Assembly: GCF_023159225.1 (NCBI RefSeq)
Contig: NC_063177.1
Span: 19,740,673 to 19,804,672, forward strand
Origin: Perognathus longimembris pacificus
Lineage: Eukaryota; Chordata; Mammalia; Rodentia; Heteromyidae
DNA length: 64,000 nucleotides
Reading direction: 5' to 3'
A model generated the notes under the pieces. It saw only the letters and a program-made list of their open reading frames with translations, did no database searches and was not told where the DNA came from. The position numbers were made by a program, and so were the translations under genes. Shown here piece by piece: positions 35,885-56,858 of the stretch. Each line of letters begins with the position of its first letter. The stretch's first letter is position 1.

Positions 35885-37813
35885 CTAAGAAGAGGGCCAA
35901 TGACTCCTGTAGGGAGGGCTTGGACTCCCATTTCCGGGAGTCAGTACTGTGTAGGTGGAGGAACAGAGGTCCAGTCCTACACTCCCTGAGGTTGCTTGGA
36001 GGAGACTGGAAACTGACTGTTGCTGCGGGTTGTCAGGGGATAGACTTGAGGTTGGGAAAAGGAAAGGGCCGCCCCAATTTTTGCAGCCAGTATTATCTAA
36101 AGTAGATCTACAATTTTTGGCCCAATGCTTCCCCTTTTCACAACGGGGACAAATTCCAGGCATAGTTCCCTTTTTCTGATTAGGGCAATGAGTCATTAAG
36201 TGGCCCATCTGTCCGCAAGAAAAGCAGCTGCTGGGAGGCCTAGCAACACAGGGATGTCCCCTTCCCTTTCCCCCTTTACGGGGGTGGGGGGGGTGGTGCA
36301 TAGAAATTCAGTTATGGTTTGCCCTTGGAGCGCCGCAGCCAGTGTGAGGCCCTGCATATAGGATGGTCCAATGTTCGCACAAAGCCGAATATAATCAGTT
36401 ATTCCTCCCTTTTTTCTAAAAGGCCTGATAGCTGCTTGGCAAGCTGTATTAGCATTTTTATATGCCAATTGTTGTACAAGAACCATGCCAGCATCCCCAT
36501 CTTGGACCAGACGGCCTGTTGCCTCAGTAATCGAGAGGCAAAATTTTGATAAGGTTCATCTGGTCCCTGTCTAATTTAGGAGAGGTCCTTAGTCTTACTA
36601 GAGTTAGGAAGTTTTTTCCAGGCACATTTAGCAGCGGCATTGATCTGAGCATATGCGCCCACAGGGTAATTTAAATGGGTCTGGGTGTCATTGTAAGTAC
36701 CTTCCCCAGCGAGCTCTGCAAATGTAGTAGTTATATTATTAGCCCTGTTGACCTCTGCTGTGGCCTGACACTGTTCCACAAATTCAGACTTCCACAATAA
36801 GTAATCTCCTCCACTAAGCCAAGCCCTATCCAACTGTTTCCAATCATTTGGGCATAAAGCTTCAGTAGTCAAAGTTTCAAGAATGACTTGAGTAAATGGA
36901 GCTGTAGGACCGTATTGAGCACAAGCATTTTTTAGGTCTCTTATTTGTTTAAATGGTATGGGCTGATGAGATCTTTGTTGATTTTGGTCTTCCATTGTAG
37001 GAAATAAGTGAAAACCAGAAATGTCCTCCCCTCTGTGAGCAGCCTGCACCAAGGAGAGCCGTAGGGTGCTATGCTTAGGGGTGAGATTAGCACTCGTCCC
37101 AAAAGGGAATTCATCATTAGGAGGCCAGGCACCTTTAAGAGCATGGGCTGACTAGATGGTATTGGCTGTGTTAAAGCAATAACAGGCGGAGGGGGTGGCG
37201 GGAAAGGATCAAAGTCTGCCAGGATTGTCGGTGGGGGCTCACAAGTATCTACCTTTAAAGGAGTTTGTTGTTCTGGATGAAGCTGTGACAATAGGACTAT
37301 AACTGATTTCAACATATTCTCAACATGGGTCAATCTATCCTCAGTAGGCTCATCATATATTTTTTCCTCAGTGTCTGAGCCATCTGAGTCTTCCTTATTA
37401 TCTAGCCCAGTGGGTTCAGATATTATTAATTTTCTTAGCTCTTCTCGGGCAGCCGCATATACTCCCAGGACTGGGCGATGCTCATCAGGTCCCTGTTCAG
37501 ATTCTCTGATCGACTGATTGAATTTAATCTGTTCATGTCTAGGATCCAAACAATCTCGGGCCAGATTCCAAAGAGTAAAAGCATCCACTGGGGTTTTTTC
37601 AGGACCATTTGCATCATAATGTCCCTGAATCCTTTTTCCAATTGTTTGCCAAATTTCTAAGTTAATGGTTCCTTCCTCCAGGAACCAGGGGCATACTTCC
37701 TCAAGGAAGTGAAAGAAACGTTCTAACTGACTTTTCCCACCTTTCACTCCTTGGGCATGAAGCATTCCTTTGAGGGCCTGCACGTATAACGTGCAGCTGT
37801 TACCTTGTCCCAT
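35885..37813 (-). pseudogene. ERV gag remnant (matrix, capsid, nucleocapsid)
   Basis: It starts MGQGNS at 37813 (Gly2 would be a myristoylation site). A matrix domain, an acidic region and a Pro-rich stretch (PFPPPPPP) run to about 37100. Capsid sequence with shifts spans 37050-36580 (PIPFKQIRDLKNACAQYG). Two CCHC knuckles follow, C-F-S-C-G...H....C at 36226-36185 and C-P-R-C-E...H....C at 36151-36110. The frame then runs into dUTPase sequence (SVGLDLCSS). Confidence 0.93.
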
Positions 37814-37830
37814 AATTTCTTACTCCCGAC

Positions 37831-38537
37831 TGTAATAGGGAGGTCAGATCTGGCCAGTGCCATCATTAACTGTGGAGGGGCTTCAGATTGACTCCAGGTC
37901 AGATTAGAGCAGAAGCCAACTCCATCTTCACTAAGATCTCCCCCACCCTATCCAGGTAAGTTCCCCTTTGCTGTGATAAGATTGTGTAAACTGCTTGACC
38001 ACCTGAGTTGTGGAACATTCAAGGAACGTTCAAGGTTAAACCTGTGCCCTCCTATGAGTAGGAGTATCCACCTGCATCATGTAAGCCCGCCAAATCCATG
38101 CGTCAATTCTAACTAGAATAAGTTGATTCAAACAGATACTGTGAGACAGACTGTAACCCCATTGGCCACCTGCGTGTGACCTGGCATGCTCTGTGAGTGT
38201 TGTAACCTCATTGGCCACCTGCATGTGGCAGGCTTGACCATGTGGTGTTTGCCTTTATAACCCAACCCTGAGTATGAGCCGGGGCACGCGGTCCCAGCTC
38301 CCAAGTCTGGGCTGTGGCCCTGGCCGGGCCAGCCTGCTTTTTACAGTTGCGGTTCCAGCTCCTAAGTCTGGGCCGTGACCCTGGCCGGTCAGTATACTTT
38401 TTACTTCCCCAATAAATCCATCTTTTTACTTGAGACTGTCTCTGAGTGGTGGACTCTTGGAGGGATAGGGGATTTCCCCCACCCTTGGACCCTGTTACAT
38501 TGTGGGCCCCTCCCTTGGGGGGGGGGTCCCCATTACA
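37831..38537 (+). repeat. Solo LTR, family B copy 2, inside the betaretroviral ERV leader
   Basis: Starts TGTAATAGGGAGG and ends CCCCATTACA with exact TSD CCGAC (37826-37830, 38538-38542). It carries TTTATAA near 38254 and AATAAATCC near 38411. Its place between the primer site and gag start shows it arrived after the host provirus. Confidence 0.93.
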
Positions 38538-38626
38538 CCGACTATACTCTCTTCTGCTCTCCTTCCCAAGTGTTTGGACATCCATTTACCACAGTGGGGT
38601 CCTCTGCCGTAGTCTCAGGTTTTCAG

Positions 38627-38644
38627 GTCCCTGTTTGGGCACCA
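38627..38644 (-). other. ERV primer binding site, tRNA-Lys type
   Basis: The + strand reads GTCCCTGTTTGGGCACCA. Its complement matches the tRNA-Lys3 primer site with two changes that could be CpG decay. It lies two bases from the LTR edge at 38647. Confidence 0.85.
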
Positions 38645-38646
38645 CT

Positions 38647-39279
38647 TGCCAGAGCCTGTGAGCAACGAAAGGGAATCCTGATTGAGGGGGCGAGGATAAA
38701 GAAGAAAGACAAAAGACAAAAGATGGGGTCGGGAGGTCTACAGCTCAAGACTGCAGCCCATTTATTCTTTTTTTTATGTTTATTTATTATTTATTATTTA
38801 TTTTTTGGCCAATCCTGGGCTTGGACTCAGGGCCTGAGCACTGTCCCTGGCTTCTTTGTGCTCAAGGCTAGCACTCTGCCACTTGAGCCACAGCGCCACT
38901 TCTGGCCATTTTCTATATATGTGGTGCTGGGGAATCAAACCCAGGGCTTCATGTATGGGAGGCAAGCACTCTTGCCACTAGGCCATATTCCCAGCCCCCA
39001 GCCCGTTTATTCTTAACTTCCAGCTTTTATGCAGTTTAGGAACCAGGGAATAGCATAGGGTTACTAAAGTTCAAGAAAACAAGAAAGCCTAGAAGTTGGT
39101 AAATAACAAGAGGCAGAAAAACAAGGTAAGGTTGAATGGTTGACATAAACCAGACTCTTGTGAACATAGTAAAACATCTCTGGTTAGTGCATTCTTTCAA
39201 GTAAGCCATATCCTTGCACATTCCTTGAGATAACAACATAGCCAGAGGTCAGGATGAACTTTGCTGTTGGCTTCCTACA
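38647..39279 (-). repeat. 5' LTR of the betaretroviral ERV
   Basis: TGCCAGAGCC to CTTCCTACA, with a SINE insertion at 38770-38998. Without the SINE it is about 390 bp, shorter than the 3' LTR because it lacks the 175-bp segment. Confidence 0.92.
38770..38998 (-). repeat. Family A SINE in ERV 5' LTR
   Basis: TSD CAGCCC(A/G)TTTATTCTT on both sides, covering the LTR's antisense poly(A) signal TTTATT, which is therefore duplicated. Confidence 0.94.
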
Positions 39280-39285
39280 ATGGGG

Positions 39286-39476
39286 CTTGAACTCTGGGCC
39301 TGAGTGCTGTTCCTGAGCTCTTCAGCTCAAGGTTAGCACCACTTGAGCCACAGCGCCACTTCCAGTTTTCTAGTGGCTAATTGGAGATAAGAGTCTCACA
39401 GACTTTGAACCTTGATCCTCAGGTCTGAGTCTCCTAAGTAGCTAGAGTTACAGGCATGAGCCACCAGCGCCTGCTT
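39286..39476 (-). repeat. Composite SINE hosting the betaretroviral ERV
   Basis: Starts directly at the right TSD of the provirus (ATGGGGCTTGAACTCTGGGCC). No matching SINE tail was seen to the left of 31786. Confidence 0.7.
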
Positions 39477-40030
39477 TGCCACAGAATTCTCATCATCTAG
39501 TTTTCCTCAGTGGGTAGGGAAAAAAAAGAAGTCAGTCTGCAAACAAGCACTTATGGATGTGGGCTTTTTGTGTTTGTCTTTTAACAAGGATTTGTAGAAG
39601 ATTGAGGCCACTGTGATGTGGATATCATCAGGGTTTCAGTGACTTCTTCTGAAAATGTTCCAGAGGCAAAGCAAATGTTAGTGTCTGCTGGGAAAGGATC
39701 TGATTATGTGCTGGCTCCACCCAGCTCTGCACAGCTAAGTGGAAGCACACACTGGGAGCCAGAAGTCTGGCTTTCCACGAAGACAGACTGGGGTTCCAGT
39801 CCTGACTTTGACCCTCAATTAACCACAGGACCTTTGATAAGTCACTTAGTCTCCCTTAGTCTCTTGTCTCTTCCTCTCTAAATAGAGATAATATCCAGAT
39901 ACTGAAAGTTTTATAAAGATGAGTTGAGCTAGTTCTATGCTTAGTACTTAGTAAATATTCACTAACCATTAGCTACTGTTGTTATTATTGCTTCAGTCAC
40001 TGATAATTCTTTGTGATTATTCTTTTTAAG
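39477..40030. other. Single-copy sequence with a MIR on +
   Basis: 39785-39985 (GGGGTTCCAGTCCTGAC, AAGTCACTTAGTCTCCC, GTACTTAGTAAATATTCA) reads as a MIR in sense orientation. Confidence 0.65.
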
Positions 40031-40031
40031 T

Positions 40032-40795
40032 TTTGTTTGTACTGGAGTTTGAACTTAGGGCCTTGGACTTGCTCGACTTGCTTGCTCAAGTGGTGTTCTA
40101 TGACTTGGGCCAGGCATCCAGCCCAGACTTGGTTGTTCATTTTGGAGATAGAATCTCAAGGACTTTTCTGCCCTGACTGGCTTCAAATACTGATCTTCCA
40201 TTGTCGGGCTCGTGTCGCCTCTCCCGGCGTGGGGATCAAGGCTCAGCTAGGTTTCTCGCCTCCCCTTTTTCTCATCCTCTCTCCTGGACACCCGGCCGGC
40301 AGATAGCCAGGTTGGGACGGAGGGGTCAGAACCGACCTCACGTGTGCGCGGCCTAACGAGAACGCATGCCCACCTCCTTACCGGTAAATAAAGTCAGGCG
40401 TACACGAGTCTCGGAGAAGGCTTCCAGAGCAATCTGATTTATTAAGGCGGGGACAAGGACTAATGATAGCAAGAGAAGGGAGAAAGCTGACCGGCCAGGA
40501 CGCCGATAGGCTGAGAGCTATCACATGATCCCCTTGAGCTAACGTCACTCGAAAGCGCCGAGCCAGGGCGAGACAGGGAGGCGCCTGGGCTGGCGAGAGA
40601 GTTGGGGGCTGGGTGCAAAGCCGGTTCTTCTGGTTCCGGACCCAGAGAACCATAGCCTGCTTCCACATTCCCCTAGGGCTTGGGGGAAGGGCGTCAAGTC
40701 CCCCCGCCAAGTCTAAAGGCTGGATCCCAACATTCCATGTGTCAGCCTCCTGAGTAGCTAGGATTAGAGGCTTGTACCACCAGCACTCAGCTATC
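40032..40795 (-). repeat. Composite SINE split by solo LTR 40202-40732
   Basis: The two halves (TTTGTACTGGAGTTTGAACTT... and GTCAGCCTCCTGAGTAGCTAG...) join across the LTR. Confidence 0.85.
40202..40732 (-). repeat. Solo LTR, family A copy 3
   Basis: An antisense copy, TGTCGGGCTCG to GATCCCAACA, with exact TSD TTCCAT (40196-40201, 40733-40738). It splits an older composite SINE (40032-40201 and 40739-40795). Confidence 0.92.
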
Positions 40796-41085
40796 TGGCA
40801 CTTTCCTTCTTCCTGTCCATCTGTCTGTCCCTCCCTCCCTTCTTTCCTTCCTTCTTTCAAACATGTGTGGAAGTAAAATGTATAATAACAGTGGCACAAA
40901 GGCAATAAGCAACTAATGAGATTAAGAGTCTTTAAGGTTCTACATTATTCAAGCTGTAACAAAATGCACTAATTTGAGGTAGACCGCAAGAAAGCTTATC
41001 CTCTAGAGTAATCACTAAAAAGAGTTTTGAAAGTATAGCTAAAAAGACAAAAATGGATAGAAATTAAATAATAAAAAAATCATCA

Positions 41086-41545
41086 GCTGGTCACTGGTGG
41101 CTCATACCTATAATCCTAGGTACTCAGGAGGCTGAAATCTGAGAATTGTGGTTCAAAGTAAGCCCAGGCAGGAAAGTCTGTGAGACTCTTATCTCCAATC
41201 AACTACCTGCCACAGTGGAGCTGTGGCTCAAGTTGTAGAGTGCTAGCCTTGAGTAAAAGAAGCTCTAGGACCACCACAAAAAAAAAAGGAAGGAAGGAAA
41301 AGAAAGCAAGAGAAGAAAGAAGGAAAAAATGTCATCAAAAGAAAAAGGAAAGAAGCTGGGTACTGATGGCTCACACCTTTAATCCTAGCTACTCAGGAGT
41401 CTGAGATCTGAGTATCTCAGTTCGGAACCAGCCTGGGCAGGAAGGTCCTTTGAGATTCTAATCTCCAATCAAAAGAGCTGGAAGTGGAGCTGTTGCTCAA
41501 GTGCTAGAGTGCTAGCCTTGAGTGGGGGAACCCTCAGGATCCCCA
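41086..41545 (+). repeat. Two composite SINEs in tandem
   Basis: 41086-41285 and 41355-41545, separated by a GGAA/GAAA-rich stretch. Confidence 0.82.
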
Positions 41546-41582
41546 AGCTGTCAGTCCTGGAAGTGATTTCTTAGGCTAAGTT

Positions 41583-42290
41583 CTAAACTGAGTGCTGCTG
41601 GCTTATGCCAGTAATCCTAGCTACTCAAAAGACTGAGATCTAGAGATTGCGGTTCAAAGCCAGCTGGGGCAGGAAAGGCCATGAGATTCTCTGTCAGGGG
41701 TCCTTCGCCCCCAGCGCTCTCCTGACCAGCGGCAGAGGCGGGGAATCGCGCCCTGATGTAGGCGGGCCAAGAAAAGGTGAAGGGTGGATGGACTGTATGC
41801 ACCCAGCCCCCCTGTTGCTGGAGGACACTCAGACTGCCCAGGAGACTCGCTTTATTTGGGAGGAGCTTCGGCCTTAAAGTGGCAGGAATGGAAGGAGTGT
41901 AAGCGCACCTAGCTAGGGACTGAGAGGGGGCCTGAGCTGTCCGTCAAGGGTGGAGGGCAGAGGGACCAATCCTAAGAGGCGGCCTAATTCTATATCACAG
42001 CCCACAGGACCGCCTCTGGGTTCACCATCTTGGCCACACGTGGTCCCAAGGCTGGGAGGTGGGGCCAGCTAGAACCGCCTTTCCAGTTCCGGTAATAGCC
42101 ACACGAGAGCCCAGGGCGGAAGGCAGGCGGGGCCAGCTGGGCGTGCCCCACAATTCTCATCTCCAATTAACCACCAGAAAAATGGGAAGTGGTACTGTGG
42201 CTCAAGTGGTAGAGTGCTAGCCTTGAGCAAAAAGGAAGCCAAGGACAGTTCCCAGGCCCAGAGTTCAAGCCCCATGACCAACAAAAAAGT
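41583..42290 (+). repeat. Composite SINE split by IAP-like LTR
   Basis: 41583-41691 is the left part; 42153-42290 holds the remainder after the TSD ATTCTC. Confidence 0.88.
41692..42152 (-). repeat. Solo LTR, class II (IAP-like)
   Basis: The antisense LTR reads TGTGGGGCACGCCC to ACCCCTGACA, with exact 6-bp TSD ATTCTC (41686-41691, 42153-42158) as in class II retroviruses. AATAAA lies on the - strand near 41855. It splits a composite SINE whose halves align across it. Confidence 0.88.
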
Positions 42291-42897
42291 CCTTTTTTGT
42301 GAACATGAGACCTGGGGCTCAATGGGCCACCATGGCCTCAGATTTCCTAATTTGATATGTGCTCTTACTTTCTCTCACAGACTCACCTTTCCTACTGAAA
42401 GAAAACCTTTGCCCATTTTTTTTCTTTCTGTTGTTTTTGTGGGACCTTTTCATCATCTCATGCTTCAAAATTCAAGGAGGGATGTGAGGATTGTGCCAGG
42501 ATTCCTTGATTACTGCATGGACATGGCCTATTTCTCTTGGCTTGGTGGGAGAGTCCTGTGATCCATTAATGATGTCTGCCATGGTCTCTGAAGGATGTGC
42601 ATTGGGCTCTCATTACCCTGCTCTTCAGGTCTGGGATACATGCACAGTGAGCTCTGAGAGACTTTAGAGACGTGCTTGGACACTCCCAGCTAAATAGTTC
42701 TTGGAGGTGGGGACAGAGGGGATGTTTATAACACACAAAGAGGATCCCTCACCAAAATGGCAGCCTTGCCAGCCTGCACCTGTATGTATACGAGGCAAGC
42801 ACTCTTGACACTAGGCCATATTCCCAGCCCTCCTTCCCTTTTTCTTTCAGGATGATTCAAAATACTTGAATTGAGAGTGCTAATTAAAACCAAATAT
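42291..42897. other. Single-copy sequence with a SINE fragment
   Basis: 42775-42830 is the head end of an antisense family A SINE. The rest is unrecognised. Confidence 0.55.
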
Positions 42898-43400
42898 GGC
42901 TGGGTGCCAGTGGCTCACATCTGTACTCCTAGCTACTCAGGAGGCTGAGATCTGAGGATCACAATTTGAAACCAACCCAAACAGGAAAGTTGGTAAGAAT
43001 CTTTTTTTCTTTTTCCTGTCGGTCTTGGAGATGTTTTTTGTCTGTCATAGGGCTTGAATTCTGGGCCTGGGCGCTGTCTCTGAGCTCTTCAGCTCAAGGC
43101 TAGTGCTCTACCACTTGAGCCACAGAGCCACTTCCAGTTTTCTGGTGGTTAATTGGAGATAAGAGTCTCATGGACTTTCCTGCCTGGGCTGGCTTTGAAC
43201 CATGATCCTCAGATCTCATCTTCCTGAGTAGCTAGGATTACAGGCATGAGCCACCGAGTCCAGCCTGTGAGAATCTTAAATCGAATCAGAAAATACTGGA
43301 AGTGGCACTGTGGCTCCAGTGGTAGAGTGCTAGCCTTGAGCAAAATGAAACCCAGGAAGAGCAGCCAGGCCCTGAGTTCAAGCCCCAGGACAAGAAAAAA
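42898..43400. repeat. Composite SINE (+) with another composite SINE (-) inserted
   Basis: The outer copy is 42898-42997 plus 43266-43400; the inner antisense copy is 43005-43265. GTAAGAATCTT and GTGAGAATCTT at the edges look like the TSD. Confidence 0.85.
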
Positions 43401-43489
43401 AAAAAAAAAAAAAAAGGAATGATCTACAGTCTATCATGTTCTCCAGGAAGCACCCATGAAATGGCTAACATTCCAAGTCTTGTTGTTGT

Positions 43490-43727
43490 TGTGGTTGTCA
43501 GTTGTGGGGCTTGAACTCCAGGCCTGGGCACTGTCAATGAGCTTTTTTGCTCAAGGCTGGCGCTCTCACACTTTAAGCCATAGCGCTACTTCCAATTTTC
43601 TAATAGTTAATTAGATATAAGAGTCTTATAGACTTTGCTCCCTGGGGTGGCTTTGAACTGCAATCCTCAGATCTCAGCCTCCTGAGTTGCCAGGATTAAA
43701 GGCATGAGCCACCGGCACCTGGTCTAA
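43490..43727 (-). repeat. Composite SINE
   Basis: GTTGTGGGGCTTGAACTCC to GGCATGAGCCACCGGCACC. Confidence 0.85.
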
Positions 43728-43934
43728 GTCTTGTTTTGCTTTGACTATTTTTCAAGTAAAGTCTCAAGTTTTTTTTTTTTTTTTTCCAGAGCTAGCCTGA
43801 AACCACAATCCTCTCTACCTACAACCTTCCCTTAGCTGGGATCACATACCAGCAGCACCACACTTCACTATAATAACACTTTGAATGTACCAGATCCTGT
43901 TCTTTCCCAACACCTTTTTGAAGTAGCTTTTTAT

Positions 43935-44145
43935 TTTTATTTATTTTTTTTTTTGCCAGTCCTGGGCCTTGGACTCAGGGCCTGAGCACTGTCCCTGGCT
44001 TCTTCCAGCTCAAGGCTAGCACTCTGCCACTTGAGCCACAGCGCCGCTTCTGGCCGTTTTCTGTATATGTGGTGCTGGGGAATCGAACCTAGGGCCTCGT
44101 GTATCTGAGGCAGGAACTCTTGCCACTAGGCTATATCCCCAGCCC
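43935..44145 (-). repeat. Family A SINE
   Basis: TSD TGAAGTAGCTTTTTAT (43919-43934, 44146-44161). Confidence 0.94.
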
Positions 44146-44344
44146 TGAAGTAGCTTTTTATACAGCTGAGGAATTGCAGGGCTACAGGTGTGGCTCAGCA
44201 GTACAGCACCTAGCATGTATGAGGCTTTGAGTTCAAATCCCTGTATCACATACCACAGACTTGCAGCTGGGCGCTGGTGTCTCACACCTGTGTTCCTAGC
44301 TACTGAGGAGTTTGAAATCTGAGGATCACAGTTCAAAGCAAGCC

Positions 44345-44367
44345 TCACCCCCACTTTCTCTTCTTTC

Positions 44368-44405
<38 letters not shown>

Positions 44406-44735
44406 TTTCTTTCTTTCTTTCTTCCTCTCTCTCTCTCTCTTTCTTTGTCTGTTGTGGGATTAGAACCCAGAGCAATGCTCTATCACAGTCACAGTGCCAT
44501 TTCCAGTTTTCTGGTCTTTAATTGGAGGTAAGAGTCTAATGGACTTTCCTGCCTGCGCTGGCTTTGAACCAAAAGCCTCAGATCTCAGCCTCCTGAGTAG
44601 CTAGGATTACAGGTGTGAGACACCAGTGTCCAGCTAATGAGACTCTTATATCCAATTCACCACCAGAAAACTGGAAGTGTAGCTGTGGTTCAAAGTGGTA
44701 GAGCACTAGCCTTGAACACAAAATTTCTCTTCTTC

Positions 44736-44808
<73 letters not shown>

Positions 44809-45110
44809 TCTCTCTCTCTCTCTTTCTTTGTCCGTTGTGGGATTAGAACCCAGAGCAATGCTCTATCACAGTCACAGTGCCATTTCCAGTTTTCTGGTCT
44901 TTAATTGGAGGTAAGAGTCTAAAGGACTTTCCTGCCTGCGCTGGCTTTGAACCAAAATCCTCAGATCTCAGCCTCCTGAGTAGCTAGGATTACAGGTGTG
45001 AGACACCAGTGTCCAGCTAATGAGACTCTTATATCCAATTCACCACCAGAAAACTGGAAGTGTAGCTGTGGTTCAAAGTGGTAGAGCACTAGCCTTGAAC
45101 ACAAAATCTC
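44345..45110. repeat. 383-bp tandem duplication with CTTT microsatellites
   Basis: Sequence 44451-44724 recurs at 44834-45107 with only a few changes. Each unit begins with a (CTTT)n/(CT)n run (44370-44441, 44735-44824) and ends in a composite-SINE right half (GCCTTGAACACAAAAT). The head-to-tail arrangement fits unequal exchange through the CTTT runs. Confidence 0.9.
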
Positions 45111-45307
45111 AGGGACAGTGCCCAGGCCCAGAGTTCAAACCCCAGGATATGCAAACAAAACCAAAAAGAACCCAAAACAAAAAAGAACCTACTTGCAAAC
45201 TACTATTGTACTAAAGGGGGGTATAGGATGAGTGGAGATTGAAAATGGAAGTATGGTCCATACGTACTTTATATTCATGTATAAAAATAGAACAGTAAAA
45301 CCAATTG

Positions 45308-45513
45308 AGGGCTGTGAATGTGGCTTAGCAGTAGAGTGCTTGCTTTGTATGCATGAAGCCCTGGGTTTGACTCCCCAGCATCACATATATAGAAAACGGC
45401 CAGAAGTGGTGCTGTGGCTCAAGTGGTAGAGTGCTAGCCTTGAGCAAAAAGAAGTCAAGGACAGTGCCCAGGCCCCGAGTCCCAAGCCCCAGGACTGGCA
45501 AAACAACGACAAC
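45308..45513 (+). repeat. Family A SINE, older copy
   Basis: Both units recognisable; the tail is CAA-rich. Confidence 0.85.
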
Positions 45514-45601
45514 AAAACAACCAAAAAACAATTGAAATTGTTTTAAGAAGGGGGGGTGCCTGAAATCCTGATATCTGAGGATTATGGGTTTGTTTTGTTT
45601 T

Positions 45602-45800
45602 GTTTTTTTTGGCCAGTCCTGGGCCTTGGACTCAGGGCCTGAACACTGTCTTTGGCTTCTTTTTGCTCAAGGCTAGCACTCTGCCACTTGAGCCACAGCA
45701 CCACTTCTGGCAGTGTTCTATGTATGTGGTGCTTGGGAATCGAACCCAGGGTTTCATGTATAGGAGGCAAGCACTCTTGCCACTAGGCCATATTCCCAGC
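45602..45800 (-). repeat. Family A SINE
   Basis: Full length, from TTTTTTTTGGCCAGTCC to CATATTCCCAGC. It splits a composite SINE (GGATTATGG repeats at both edges). Confidence 0.9.
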
Positions 45801-46087
45801 TGAGGATTATGGTTTGAAGCCAGCTTGGGTAGCAAAATCCGTGAGACTCTTAAATCTCTAATTACACACACACACACACACGCCCCCACAAGAAGAGCTG
45901 TGGTTGAAGTGGTAGAGCACCCAGGTTCTGAGCTCAAGCCTCAGGACTAGTGCGTGCACACTCACGAAGGGAATGAGACTCGCAAAGGGAATGACAGAGG
46001 TGAGGTTACATTGCACGTATGTATGGAAATGCCACAATGAACCCTCCCTTGTACAACTAATGTATGCTAATAAAATATTAATGAATG

Positions 46088-46285
46088 GGGCTGTGGATAT
46101 AGCCTAGTGGCAAGAGTGCCTGCCTCGGATACACGAGGCCCTAGGTTCGATTCCCCAGCACCACATATACAGAAAAACGGCCAGAAGCGGCGCTGTGGCT
46201 CAAGTGGCAGAGTGCTAGCCTTGAGAGGGAAGAAGCCAGGGACAGTGCTCAGGCCCTGAGTTCAAGGCCCAGGACTGGCCAAAAA
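46088..46285 (+). repeat. Family A SINE upstream of SLC46A1
   Basis: TSD ATTAATGAATG; the right copy is at 46286-46296. It lies about 0.3 kb from the start of the CpG-rich promoter. Confidence 0.93.
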
Positions 46286-46439
46286 ATTAATGAATGTATT
46301 AATTGGGGGGAAAAAGAGCCTATGGGAGGTAAGTAGCACAACAAAGACAGGGGCAGACTCCAGGTCAGGTTGAAGCTACAGGGCTCCTTTCAAAGCTGCC
46401 TCCTGCCGGGGCACTGGGAGTCCTGTGTCCTCCCTTGGC

Positions 46440-46565
46440 CTGGCTTCACACCTGTAGATTCCGATCCTTCACAGTGGCTAGCCTACAGTGCTATGGGGAG
46501 ATTGACAGTTCAACACTGTGTCCAGCACACAGTAAGTGCTCAATAAACGTTAATTATTGATGCTT
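46440..46565 (+). repeat. MIR 3' fragment upstream of SLC46A1
   Basis: CACAGTAAGTGCTCAATAAACG at 46528-46549 is the typical MIR end. It lies just before the CpG-rich promoter. Confidence 0.65.
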
Positions 46566-46852
46566 TTGTTATGACTGTTCCTAGGCCGGGGAGGGATCCG
46601 TGTGCTGCGCACAGGTGCGGTCACCCTGCGGAATCAGGGCAATGGGCCCCGAACCCGGCACACCCAGCGCAGAGAGCAGGCGGGGCTGGAGTCTGGGGGC
46701 TGAGGCGTCACGCCCCGCCCCTCCAGACTTTAAGAAGCGCGGCGCGAGCCAGCGCAGGCGCAGACAGCCGCGGGTCCCGGAGCCAGGCGTCACGCGCACG
46801 TATCCTCGCAGCTGGCCAGGTTCCCGCCGCGACCCCTCGCGTGCGCCTGCGC

Positions 46853-56858
<10,006 letters not shown>

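Larger units (their letters stand above)
31792..39279 (-). mobile_element. Betaretroviral (class II) endogenous provirus with both LTRs
   Basis: The order on - is LTR, tRNA-Lys primer site, gag, dUTPase/protease, RT, env, polypurine tract, LTR, all recognisable. The exact 6-bp TSD ATGGGG (31786-31791, 39280-39285) proves one integration. RNase H, integrase and the start of env are missing. Every frame has stops or shifts. Later arrivals are a solo LTR in the leader, a SINE in the 5' LTR, one in the protease region and one in env. Confidence 0.95.

Noticed and set aside
44345..45110. CRISPR-like or satellite array
   Set aside because: Only two units, made of microsatellite and SINE sequence; a local tandem duplication explains it.
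1..46000. SLC13A2 exons, expected on the far side of SLC46A1 by human synteny
   Set aside because: No transporter exon was recognised. The human gap is also tens of kilobases, so the gene probably lies left of the window.
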